Assembly (NCBI GenBank): GCA_025351615.1
Contig: JANXVP010000460.1
Span: forward strand, 1-7,045
Direction of reading: 5' to 3'
Source of the DNA: Ramlibacter sp.
GTDB taxonomy: Bacteria; Pseudomonadota; Gammaproteobacteria; Burkholderiales; Burkholderiaceae_C
Length of the DNA: 7,045 bases
A program made the position numbers and the translations under genes. The notes below the pieces were generated by a model, which searched no databases, was not told where the DNA came from, and saw nothing but the letters and a program-made list of their open reading frames with translations. Numbering within the stretch: the first letter of the stretch is position 1; each line of letters starts with the position of its first letter. Below are positions 1 to 6,193 of this stretch, piece by piece.

Positions 1-413
1 TCGACCGGATCGATCCGGTCCTTTTCGTAGATCGGCTGGCGGTGCAGCAGCTTCCACTCGCCCTGATGCTTCTGCACGAAGTCATAGAACCGTCCCGTGC
101 AGACGACATCGCACAGCACGCCCTCGACCATGCCCCGTTGCGAGATCGTCATCTTGGTCTGCGCGATCGCGCGCTCGCCGGCGACCTCGACGGCGCTGCC
201 ACCGAGGAAGTGCAGGATGCTCACGCCCTTGGCCCAGCCTTCCTGCGTCACGCGGATGAAGTCGCGGAAGGGCCCCTGAAACCAGGTGGCCATCATCACG
301 CCGTCCGGATGCCACACCGTCGCAAACCGCTCCCAGTCGCCGGCATCGCGCCAGACCGCCCAGCGTTCCACCATCCGGCGGACCAACAGCTCGTCGTTCA
401 TATCGTCGCTCAA
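1..413 (-). CDS. SnoaL/NTF2-like small protein (partial, C-terminus beyond window)
   Basis: The minus strand reads open for 137 codons from a TTG at 413 to the left edge, so the C-terminal end is missing. The protein looks like the SnoaL_4-type branch of the NTF2-like fold, a cone-shaped alpha+beta pocket used by polyketide cyclases, ring-hydroxylating dioxygenase small subunits and many uncharacterised catabolic proteins. Visible features are an N-terminal helix, the WHPDG segment (residues 34-38), the strand segment ILHFLGGSAVEV (66-77) and the terminal RQPIYEKDRIDPV (125-137). The TTG start is chosen because AGGAGG lies 7 bases upstream (421-426) and because TTGA overlaps the stop of the upstream gene. 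An in-frame ATG at 401 is the alternative. The overlap implies translational coupling with the Dabb gene. No catalytic role can be assigned; it may be an enzyme or a binding subunit. Family assignment is fairly sure, function unknown. Confidence 0.82.
   Translation of the reverse strand, partial: MSDDMNDELLVRRMVERWAVWRDAGDWERFATVWHPDGVMMATWFQGPFRDFIRVTQEGWAKGVSILHFLGGSAVEVAGERAIAQTKMTISQRGMVEGVLCDVVCTGRFYDFVQKHQGEWKLLHRQPIYEKDRIDPV
3..20. repeat. Perfect 18-base palindrome inside the SnoaL-like gene
   Basis: GACCGGATCGATCCGGTC is identical to its reverse complement. On the minus strand it encodes DRIDPV, part of the terminal motif of the SnoaL-like protein, so it may arise from codon choice over a conserved motif. 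No other copy was noticed in the window. Confidence 0.6.
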
Positions 414-670
414 GACAAAACCTCCTGGTAGACCACATCCGCGACCACCGGCCAGGCGGTCGGGTCATCGACCTGGTGGCGGGCGATGCGCAGGTGGCCC
501 AGCTCCTGCTTCACCCGCAAGTGTTCGGGATGCGTGGCATAGACATCGAGCGCCGCCTGGTTTTCGAGTTCCGAGTAGAGCACGACATCGCAGCCAGAGT
601 CGACCCCGCTGCGGTCGCGCACTGACGCCGTTGGGGCGCTCCCGTCGAGTCGCTGTCCTACATGCCGCAC
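410..670 (-). pseudogene. Dabb-domain (stress-responsive alpha/beta barrel) protein, probably 5'-truncated
   Basis: The last ~65 residues match a Dabb domain, a ferredoxin-like dimeric fold of about 100 residues: CDVVLYSELENQAALDVYATH is the central strand-helix, followed by PEHLRVKQELGHLRIARHQVD. The expected opening (a strand beginning like MIRH, the first helix and a PGI/PGV turn, roughly 35 residues) is absent. The open frame can begin at a GTG at 670, just downstream of an in-frame TAA, but its first ~20 residues do not resemble the family, and I found no Dabb N-terminus in the other minus-strand frames up to 720. No ribosome binding site supports the GTG. The stop overlaps the TTG start of the SnoaL-like gene, so the two were evidently an operon. 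It is either a decayed gene cut by a rearrangement near 600-620, or a small protein with a divergent N-terminus. Partner and substrate are unknown. Confidence 0.62.
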
Positions 671-713
671 CCGGGCGCCTTCTTACGATCATTTTCCTTT
701 TGCGGTCAGCGTG

Positions 714-1997
714 ATGAAAGTCAAGAAAAAAATGATCCTCTGGTTCGTCGCCGGCCTCGCCACCGTCCTGGTTCTGACGTTCTTCGTCGTCAACCTCTCC
801 ATGGGCGAGAAGAAGATCGATCGGCAGCTCGGGCGGCACTACGGCTCCGCCGACGCGCAGTTCGAGTACGAAATGGGCTCCCTGCTCGGCCCCCCGATCA
901 TCGGCGGCAACCGCTACCAGACGCTTCTCAACGGGGTTGAGATTTTTCCGTCGATGCTGCAGGCAATCGCATCGGCCCGCCAGACCATCACGTTCGAGAG
1001 CTACATCTACTGGTCGGGCGACATTGGCCAGGCCTTTGCCGATGCCCTGAGTGAACGTGCCCGGGCCGGCATCAAAGTCAGTGTCCTGCTGGACTGGGCC
1101 GGCAGCGCGAAGATGGATGCCAGCATGCTCAAGCAGCTGGAAGCAGCGGGGGTGGTGCTGCAGCGCTTTCACGAGCCGAAGTGGTACCAGCTCGGCCGCC
1201 TGAACAACCGGACGCACCGCAAACTGCTCGTCGTCGACGGCCGCGTCGGCTTCACCGGAGGCGTGGGCATCGCGCCGCAGTGGGAAGGCAATGCCCAGGA
1301 CAGCGACCACTGGCGCGATTCGCATTTCAAGGTCGAGGGCCCGGTCGTGGCGCAGATGCAGGCGGTGTTTGTCGACAACTGGGCCAAGGCGTCAGGCGAG
1401 GTGCTGCATGGCGCGGCGTATTTCCCGCCTCCGGTCAAAGCCGGCGACCACCGGGCCCACATGTTCTCCAGTTCGCCCACGGGCGGCGCGGAAAGCATGC
1501 AGCTGATGTACCTGATGGCGATCACCGCGGCCGACCGCACCATCGACCTGGCCAGTGCCTACTTTGTCCCGAACGCACTGACCCGCGCGGCGCTCGTGAA
1601 GGCGCTGAAACGGGGCGTCCAGATCCGGATCATCGTGCCCGGCCCGTTCACCGACGCCGACACGGTCAGCAATGCGTCGAAGGCGACCTGGGGCGAGCTG
1701 CTGGATGCGGGCGCCAAAATCTACGAATACCAGCCCACCATGTACCACTGCAAGGTGATGGTGATGGACCACCGGATGACGTCGGTCGGGTCGACGAATT
1801 TCGACCAGCGCTCCTTCAGCCTGAACGACGAAGCCAACCTGAACGTGTACGACGAAGGCTTTGCCCGGGAGCAAACCCGCATCTTCGAGCAGGACCTGGC
1901 AAAGAGCCGCGAATTCACCGCGGCGCAATGGCATTCCAGACCCGCGTGGGACAGGTTGAAGGAGCGCGCGGCGAGCCTGTTGTCGTCGCAGCTCTGA
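714..1997 (+). CDS. Phospholipase D-like / cardiolipin synthase family protein
   Basis: This 427-aa protein belongs to the phospholipase D superfamily, in the cardiolipin synthase group, whose members join or transfer phosphatidyl groups between membrane phospholipids. Residues 1-6 are lysine-rich and residues 7-28 form one hydrophobic helix, so it should be anchored in the inner membrane. Both catalytic HxKx4D motifs are present: H168/K170/D175 in the segment HRKLLVVDGRVGFTGG, and H345/K347/D352 followed by VGSTNFDQRSF and NDEANL, as in active bacterial cardiolipin synthases. Length is near that of the shorter bacterial enzymes (about 400-480 residues). The start is uncertain: GTG at 711, ATG at 714 and ATG at 732 are all in frame and none has a good Shine-Dalgarno sequence; the ATG at 714 keeps the lysine cluster before the helix. 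The gene stands alone between minus-strand genes. Family is certain; cardiolipin synthase rather than another phosphatidyltransferase or phospholipase is likely. Confidence 0.9.
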   Translation: MKVKKKMILWFVAGLATVLVLTFFVVNLSMGEKKIDRQLGRHYGSADAQFEYEMGSLLGPPIIGGNRYQTLLNGVEIFPSMLQAIASARQTITFESYIYWSGDIGQAFADALSERARAGIKVSVLLDWAGSAKMDASMLKQLEAAGVVLQRFHEPKWYQLGRLNNRTHRKLLVVDGRVGFTGGVGIAPQWEGNAQDSDHWRDSHFKVEGPVVAQMQAVFVDNWAKASGEVLHGAAYFPPPVKAGDHRAHMFSSSPTGGAESMQLMYLMAITAADRTIDLASAYFVPNALTRAALVKALKRGVQIRIIVPGPFTDADTVSNASKATWGELLDAGAKIYEYQPTMYHCKVMVMDHRMTSVGSTNFDQRSFSLNDEANLNVYDEGFAREQTRIFEQDLAKSREFTAAQWHSRPAWDRLKERAASLLSSQL

Positions 1998-2027
1998 CAC
2001 CTCCGGCTGGCCAGCGGCGCGCAGCGC

Positions 2028-2924
2028 TCAGCGTGATTGCTGCTGGTGCAGGTCGACAAACCGGTTTTCGATTTCGCCCAGGCCGTCGATGGCGATGCGC
2101 ACGCTGTCGCCGGACTTGAGCCAGGTCGGCGGCGTCATCCCCATCCCGACCCCCGACGGAGTTCCCGTGGCGATCAGGTCGCCGGGATACAGCGTGATGC
2201 CACGCGAGCAGGTCTCGATCAGGTTGGGCAGGTCGAAGATCAGGTCGGTGGTCAGCGCGTCCTGCCGCAAGTCCCCGTTCACCCAGCAGCGGACGCGGGT
2301 GTTGCTGCCGTCGAGTTCGTCGGCGGTCACGATCCACGGACCCATCGGGCAGAACGTGTCGAACGACTTGCCCAGGTCCCACTGCTGGTGGCGCATCTGC
2401 ACGTCGCGGGCGGTGACGTCGTTGACGATGGTGTAGCCGAACACATGCTCCATCGCCTTCTCGCGAGGGATGTTGCGCCCGCCCTTGCCGATCACGATCG
2501 TCAGCTCGGCCTCGTAGTCGATCTGGCTGGAGGCCGCGGGCCCGGGCATGGCCACGGGGTCGGTGGGCCCGACCACGCACTCCGGAACCTTGGTGAAAAC
2601 GATCGGCCAGGCAGCAGGGTCGGCGCTGTTGTTCTTGAACACCGACGCCGACAGCTCCTTCGCATGCGCATGGTAGTTGCGGCCGACGCACCAGATATTG
2701 CGGCGCGGCAGCGGGATCGGCGCTTGCAGCTTCACGCTCTCCAGCGGCAATGCCGCACCGGTCAGCGCCGGCAGCTTGCGGCCTTTGGCGAGCTGCTCGA
2801 TCACGGACAGCATGCCGCGGCCCGCGTCCTGCGGTGCGAGGTCGAAGGCCGTGACCGTGCGCCCGTCGGGGGCGACCTGGCCCACCTGTCGCAGCCCCTG
2901 GTGAATAAAAGTGGCAAACCTCAT
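2028..2924 (-). CDS. Fumarylacetoacetate hydrolase (FAH) family protein
   Basis: The 298-aa protein has a small N-terminal domain (about 1-70) and then the FAH catalytic fold. Members hydrolyse, decarboxylate, isomerise or hydrate beta-diketo or oxo acids made by aromatic ring cleavage, using a divalent metal. Visible family motifs are NIWCVGRNYHAHAKE (76-90), the metal ligands E138 and E140 in DYEAELTIVIGKG, D169 in NDVTARD, K186 with FDTFCPMGPWIV after it, and the loop TGTPSGVG (253-260). Size fits the monodomain bacterial enzymes (about 280-330 residues). The frame stays open far upstream, but the ATG at 2924 is right because AGGAG lies 6 bases before it and the protein begins MRFATF as relatives do. 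It is divergent from the tannase gene and ends 30 bases from the phospholipase D stop, convergently. The exact substrate is unknown; fumarylpyruvate, acylpyruvate and homoprotocatechuate-pathway intermediates are all possible. Confidence 0.93.
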   Translation of the reverse strand: MRFATFIHQGLRQVGQVAPDGRTVTAFDLAPQDAGRGMLSVIEQLAKGRKLPALTGAALPLESVKLQAPIPLPRRNIWCVGRNYHAHAKELSASVFKNNSADPAAWPIVFTKVPECVVGPTDPVAMPGPAASSQIDYEAELTIVIGKGGRNIPREKAMEHVFGYTIVNDVTARDVQMRHQQWDLGKSFDTFCPMGPWIVTADELDGSNTRVRCWVNGDLRQDALTTDLIFDLPNLIETCSRGITLYPGDLIATGTPSGVGMGMTPPTWLKSGDSVRIAIDGLGEIENRFVDLHQQQSR

Positions 2925-2929
2925 CCGGC

Positions 2930-2935
2930 TCTCCT
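2930..2935 (-). promoter_or_regulatory. Ribosome binding site deciding the FAH-family start
   Basis: Read on the minus strand this is AGGAGA, 5 bases before the ATG at 2924. It settles the start, because the reading frame stays open for about 700 bases further upstream. Confidence 0.8.
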
Positions 2936-2993
2936 GTTTCAATGGCAACTGGCTCCCGCTGCGAGGCAGGGAAGTGCGGATTATCGGCTGCAT

Positions 2994-3009
2994 CCGGGGG
3001 CTGCCCCGG
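2994..3009. repeat. Inverted repeat CCGGGG-4 nt-CCCCGG
   Basis: A perfect 6-base inverted repeat (arms 2994-2999 and 3004-3009, 4-base gap) ends one base into the next palindrome. It would sit between the -35 and -10 of the candidate tannase promoter. It could be an operator half or a GC-rich hairpin in the 5' leader of the FAH transcript. No T-run follows, so it is not a terminator. Confidence 0.4.
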
Positions 3010-3023
3010 TCGATATGATCGAC
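3009..3023. repeat. Inverted repeat GTCGAT-ATG-ATCGAC, candidate operator
   Basis: A perfect 6-base inverted repeat with a 3-base centre covers the TATGAT -10 candidate of the tannase promoter. Short symmetric sites overlapping a -10 in a divergent region are typical repressor operators. No regulator gene is inside the window, so the protein that would bind is unknown. Confidence 0.45.
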
Positions 3024-3060
3024 TCTCCCGAACCCGGACCGCGCTCGAAGAAAGAACTCC

Positions 3061-4770
3061 ATGAACGCTTCCCATGTAACGCCGCCGCGCGTCCTGCTGT
3101 CGCTTGCGGGCGCCGCGTTGCTGGCTGGCTGCGCCGGCCTGCCCTGGGGACGCGCCGGTGTCGATGCCGAAGCGGCCTGCAGCGCCTTGATGGCTCCGAT
3201 TGCCGCCTCTGCCATCGGCTTGCCGGGCGGCGGCGCTGTCATCGAATCGGCGACGTTGCTGCCCGCCAGCGGTCTCACCCTGACCAATCCCCTGCCCTTC
3301 ATCCCGCCACCGCCAGAGGCAGTGGTGGTGCCCGCCACGCCGCAGTACTGCAAGGTGCTGGGCGTCATTGAGCCGGTCGATCCAGCCGCACCGCCGATCC
3401 GCTTCCAGGTCAATCTGCCGACAGCGTGGAATGGCCGCTCGCTGCAGCTGGGCGGCGGCGGCTTCAACGAGGTGCTGACCAGCCCGGGCGCGCTGCCGCC
3501 GTCGGCCCGCATCGACCAGCCTTCGCCGCTGGCCCGCGGCTTCGTGACCGTCGGCACCGACTCGGGCCACCAGAACACGCCCGGTCTCGCGCTGCAGGCG
3601 TTCGCGCTCAACGACGAAGCGCTGGTCAACTTCGCCCACGCTTCCTACAAGAAGGTGCGCGACGTTTCGGTCGAGTTGATGAAGCGGCGCTACGGGCAAG
3701 CTCCACTGCGCACCTATTTCATGGGCAGCTCCGAAGGCGGCCGTGAAGGCCTGACGCTGGCCCAGCGTTATCCGCAGGATTTCGACGGCATCTTCAGCCG
3801 GGTGCCGGTGATCAACTGGATGGGCTTGCAGGTGGCCGGGACCCGGATGGGTGTGACCCAGATGGGCGAGGGATGGCTCTCGCCCGGGGACGTCGAACTG
3901 GTGCACCGGGCGGTGCTCGCCCAATGCGACACGCTCGACTGGCTGAGCGACGGCATCGTCGGCAACCCGCAGGCCTGCCACGCCCGCTTCGACCCCGCCG
4001 GCTTGCGCTGCCGCGGCACCACCACAACCGGCTGCCTCAAGGAAGCCCAGGTCCAGGCACTGCAAACCCTGCACTCGCCCTACGAATTCAGCTTTCCGCT
4101 CGCCAACGGCGTGCGCAGCTATCCGGGCTGGGCCTGGGGCGGAGAAGCGGCCACCGGCACCGGGCCGGTCGGCGGCTACGTCAGCTGGCAAACCGGCACG
4201 GCGCGCCAGGCACTGCAGGGCGGTTCCGGCAGCAGCCGGGCCTGGCTGTATGGCAGCGGCGCGATCCGGTATTTCGTTGCGCGCGACCCCGCCTTCGACC
4301 CAGGCAACTTCCGGCCAGAGGATTACGCCCAACGGGTGGGCGAAATTTCGCAGCTGATGGATGCCACCGATCCGGACCTGTCCGCCTTTCGCGCGCGCGG
4401 CGGCAAGCTGGTGATCAGCGAGCACCTGGCCGACTATGCGCAGAGCCCGTACGCCGGCATCGATTACTACCGGTCGGTGGTCAAGACCATGGGGCAGGCC
4501 GCGGCGGATGATTTCCTGAGGCTGTACACCACCCCGGGGGCCGATCATGTGGGCACCGGTGCGCCGGTGGGGGTCGACATGCTGCAGGTGCTGGTGGACT
4601 GGGTCGAGCAGGGCCGCGCGCCGGCGGACCTGGTGCAGGTCAGCCTCGAATCGGTGCCGCCATTTGCGGTCAGTGCGTCGCGGCCGATGTGCCGCTGGCC
4701 CGCGACCGTGCGGTACCGGGGCCACGGGGAGAAACAGCGTGCCAGCAGCTTCGAGTGCGCGCAGCCCTAG
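3061..4770 (+). CDS. Tannase/feruloyl esterase family lipoprotein lacking the catalytic disulfide cysteines
   Basis: This 569-aa protein belongs to the tannase/feruloyl esterase family (alpha/beta hydrolase with a lid domain), serine esterases that cleave galloyl or hydroxycinnamoyl esters. Residues 10-24 form a lipoprotein signal peptide with lipobox LAGC; C24 is the lipidation site and the next residue is alanine, so outer membrane attachment is expected. The nucleophile is S224 in MGSSEGGREG, the acid D458 in SEHLADYAQSP, the base H496 in PGADHVGTG. The calcium loop CDTLDWLSDG keeps D290, D293 and D297, flanked by C289 and C306. The family C-terminal signature is present (RPMC at 541-544, C566). 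Odd: the usual cysteines just before the serine and just after the histidine are S223 and V497. Length is normal. Start ATG at 3061 has a weak AAGAAAG upstream and directly gives the signal peptide. Its stop overlaps that of the convergent hydantoinase gene. Natural ester substrate unknown. Confidence 0.92.
   Translation: MNASHVTPPRVLLSLAGAALLAGCAGLPWGRAGVDAEAACSALMAPIAASAIGLPGGGAVIESATLLPASGLTLTNPLPFIPPPPEAVVVPATPQYCKVLGVIEPVDPAAPPIRFQVNLPTAWNGRSLQLGGGGFNEVLTSPGALPPSARIDQPSPLARGFVTVGTDSGHQNTPGLALQAFALNDEALVNFAHASYKKVRDVSVELMKRRYGQAPLRTYFMGSSEGGREGLTLAQRYPQDFDGIFSRVPVINWMGLQVAGTRMGVTQMGEGWLSPGDVELVHRAVLAQCDTLDWLSDGIVGNPQACHARFDPAGLRCRGTTTTGCLKEAQVQALQTLHSPYEFSFPLANGVRSYPGWAWGGEAATGTGPVGGYVSWQTGTARQALQGGSGSSRAWLYGSGAIRYFVARDPAFDPGNFRPEDYAQRVGEISQLMDATDPDLSAFRARGGKLVISEHLADYAQSPYAGIDYYRSVVKTMGQAAADDFLRLYTTPGADHVGTGAPVGVDMLQVLVDWVEQGRAPADLVQVSLESVPPFAVSASRPMCRWPATVRYRGHGEKQRASSFECAQP
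4767..4770. other. CTAG shared by two convergent stop codons
   Basis: The plus-strand tannase ends with TAG at 4768-4770 and the minus-strand hydantoinase ends with TAG at 4769-4767; both lie within one palindromic CTAG. There is no spacer, so any terminator for either transcript must lie inside the coding region of the other gene. Confidence 0.9.
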
Positions 4771-6179
4771 AAGGCCCGCACTTGCCCGCGCGGAACAAAA
4801 CGCCCCATGCCTTCCCGGCCCAGCCACTGCGGGCCATCGACGATCAGCGTGCCCCGCAGAAACACCTTCTCAACCCGGCCGCGCAGGCTGCGCCCCTCGA
4901 GCAACGTGTAATCGCAATTGCCGTGCAACGCATGGGCGTGGACGGTCTGCGTCGCGTTGGGATCGAACAGCACCACGTCGGCATCGCTGCCGACGGCGAT
5001 CGTTCCTTTTTTCGGGAACAGGCCGAACAGCTTCGCCGGCGTCGTCGACGTCAGCTGGACAAAGCGATTCAGCGACAGCCGCCCCTGCATCACCCCGATG
5101 TCGAACAGGCTGACCAGCCGGGTTTCGATACCGGGCGCGCCATTGGGGATTAGCGAGAAGTCGTCCTTGCCGCGCATCTTCTGCTGCCGGTAGCCCAGAT
5201 GCCCCTCCTTCATGCAGAACGGGCAATGGTCGGTCGCGATCACCTGCAGGTCGTCGTAGCGCAGTGCCCGCCACAGGTGCTTCTGGTCCTCGGAGGTGCG
5301 CAGCGGCGGCGTCATCACATACTTCGCGATCGAGACGTCGTCGCTGTCGTAGACCGAGGCGTCGAACAGCAGGTAATGCGGACAGGTCTCCGCAAAAACC
5401 GGAATGCCTTCGTCACGCGCCGTGACGATGTGCTTGAGCGCCTGGTTGGACGACACGTGAACGAAGTAGATCGGCGCTTCAGCCAGCTCCGCCAGCCGGA
5501 TGCCCCGGTGCGTGGCTTCGCCCTCCATGATCGCCGGACGGGTCAGCGCGTGGTAGCGCGGCGAGGTGTGGCCGGCTTCCAGCGCTTCCTTGATCAGGAG
5601 GTCGATCACGGTGCCATTCTCGGCGTGCAACGCCACCATCCCGCCGTCGGCGCCCACCTGCCGCAGCATCCGGAAGATCGCCGCGTCGTCGGCCATCATC
5701 ACGCCGGGATAGGCCATGAACATCTTGAAGCTGGTGACGCCCTCATGCCGCATCGCATGGCGCACATCCGCCAGCACCTGCTCATCGACGCGCGTCACGA
5801 TCACGTGCAGGCTGTAATCGACCGCGACCTGGGGCTCGGCGCTGCGCTGCGCGCGCGCAATGGCGCCCAGCGGCGAGTCCGACCCGGTCTGCAGCGCGAA
5901 ATCGACGATGGTGGTGGTGCCGCCGAAGGCTGCGGCGCGGGTTCCGCTGGCAAACGTGTCGCAAGTGACGGTGGGGCCGATCACGTTTTCAAGGTGCACA
6001 TGGGTGTCGACGCCGCCGGGCAGGACGTAAAGCCCGGTGGCGTCGACCACGTTCACATCTTCGCCCACCACGAGCTGCCGGCCGATGGCTTCGATCACGC
6101 CGTCGCGCATCAGCACGTCGGCGAGGTAGTCGTCGGTGGCGGTGATGACACGGCCAGCGCGGATCAGGGTTGCATTCAT
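4767..6179 (-). CDS. Dihydropyrimidinase / D-hydantoinase family cyclic amidohydrolase
   Basis: This 470-aa cytosolic enzyme is a complete cyclic amidohydrolase of the urease-related superfamily that opens dihydropyrimidine, hydantoin or similar cyclic amide rings to N-carbamoyl acids. The binuclear metal site is fully visible: H60 and H62 in DTHVHLE, the carboxylated lysine K152 in SFKMFMAYPG, H185 in ALHAENG, H241 in YFVHVSS and D317 in ATDHCPF. Y157 corresponds to the substrate-binding tyrosine and PNGAPGIE (345-352) to the substrate loop. Length matches bacterial hydantoinases (about 460-485). The ATG at 6179 is preceded 9 bases upstream by GAGGA, which overlaps the stop of the upstream amidohydrolase; only 12 bases separate the genes, so they form an operon. 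No dihydropyrimidine dehydrogenase or carbamoylase gene is in view. The fold and chemistry are sure; hydantoin, dihydrouracil or another imide cannot be told apart. Confidence 0.94.
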   Translation of the reverse strand: MNATLIRAGRVITATDDYLADVLMRDGVIEAIGRQLVVGEDVNVVDATGLYVLPGGVDTHVHLENVIGPTVTCDTFASGTRAAAFGGTTTIVDFALQTGSDSPLGAIARAQRSAEPQVAVDYSLHVIVTRVDEQVLADVRHAMRHEGVTSFKMFMAYPGVMMADDAAIFRMLRQVGADGGMVALHAENGTVIDLLIKEALEAGHTSPRYHALTRPAIMEGEATHRGIRLAELAEAPIYFVHVSSNQALKHIVTARDEGIPVFAETCPHYLLFDASVYDSDDVSIAKYVMTPPLRTSEDQKHLWRALRYDDLQVIATDHCPFCMKEGHLGYRQQKMRGKDDFSLIPNGAPGIETRLVSLFDIGVMQGRLSLNRFVQLTSTTPAKLFGLFPKKGTIAVGSDADVVLFDPNATQTVHAHALHGNCDYTLLEGRSLRGRVEKVFLRGTLIVDGPQWLGREGMGRFVPRGQVRAF

Positions 6180-6188
6180 TTCATCGAT

Positions 6189-6193
6189 TCCTC
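6189..6193 (-). promoter_or_regulatory. Ribosome binding site of the hydantoinase gene, overlapping the upstream stop codon
   Basis: On the minus strand this reads GAGGA, 9 bases before the ATG at 6179, and it includes the TGA of the preceding amidohydrolase. A ribosome finishing the first gene would be positioned to start the second. Confidence 0.6.

Larger units (their letters stand above)
2925..3060. promoter_or_regulatory. Divergent intergenic region (FAH and tannase promoters)
   Basis: These 136 bases separate two genes transcribed away from each other, so both promoters should lie here. For the plus strand the best -10-like match is TATGAT at 3014-3019; no convincing -35 lies 16-18 bases upstream. 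For the minus strand the reading GATAAT at 2985-2980 is the best -10-like match, again without a clear -35. Two inverted repeats occupy 2994-3023 and overlap the plus-strand -10 candidate. Promoter positions are guesses; the shared regulatory region itself is secure from gene layout. Confidence 0.5.

Noticed and set aside
671..713. Promoter for the phospholipase D gene around the AT-richer patch, with TACGAT at 684-689
   Set aside because: It matches the -10 consensus at only four of six bases and no -35-like sequence lies at a proper distance.
465..1325. A 286-codon minus-strand open frame opposite the phospholipase D gene
   Set aside because: It is antisense to a gene with two intact HKD motifs and shows no recognisable domain; the Dabb remnant is in a different frame.
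1998..2027. Possible terminator between the convergent phospholipase D and FAH genes
   Set aside because: Only a short CTGGCCAG palindrome with no loop and no T-run is present, so no intrinsic terminator can be supported.
1181..2119. A 312-codon plus-strand open frame overlapping the phospholipase D gene
   Set aside because: It is a frame-shifted shadow of the phospholipase D gene with arginine/proline-rich low-complexity translation.
2925..3629. Longer N-terminus for the FAH-family protein, since the frame stays open upstream
   Set aside because: The extension is antisense to the tannase, has no domain, and a good ribosome binding site sits just before the ATG at 2924.
1915..4827. A 970-codon open frame on the minus strand running under the FAH and tannase genes
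   Set aside because: It lies in another frame from the FAH gene and antisense to the tannase; its translation is rich in R, A, H, G and P with no domain, as expected for a shadow frame in GC-rich DNA.
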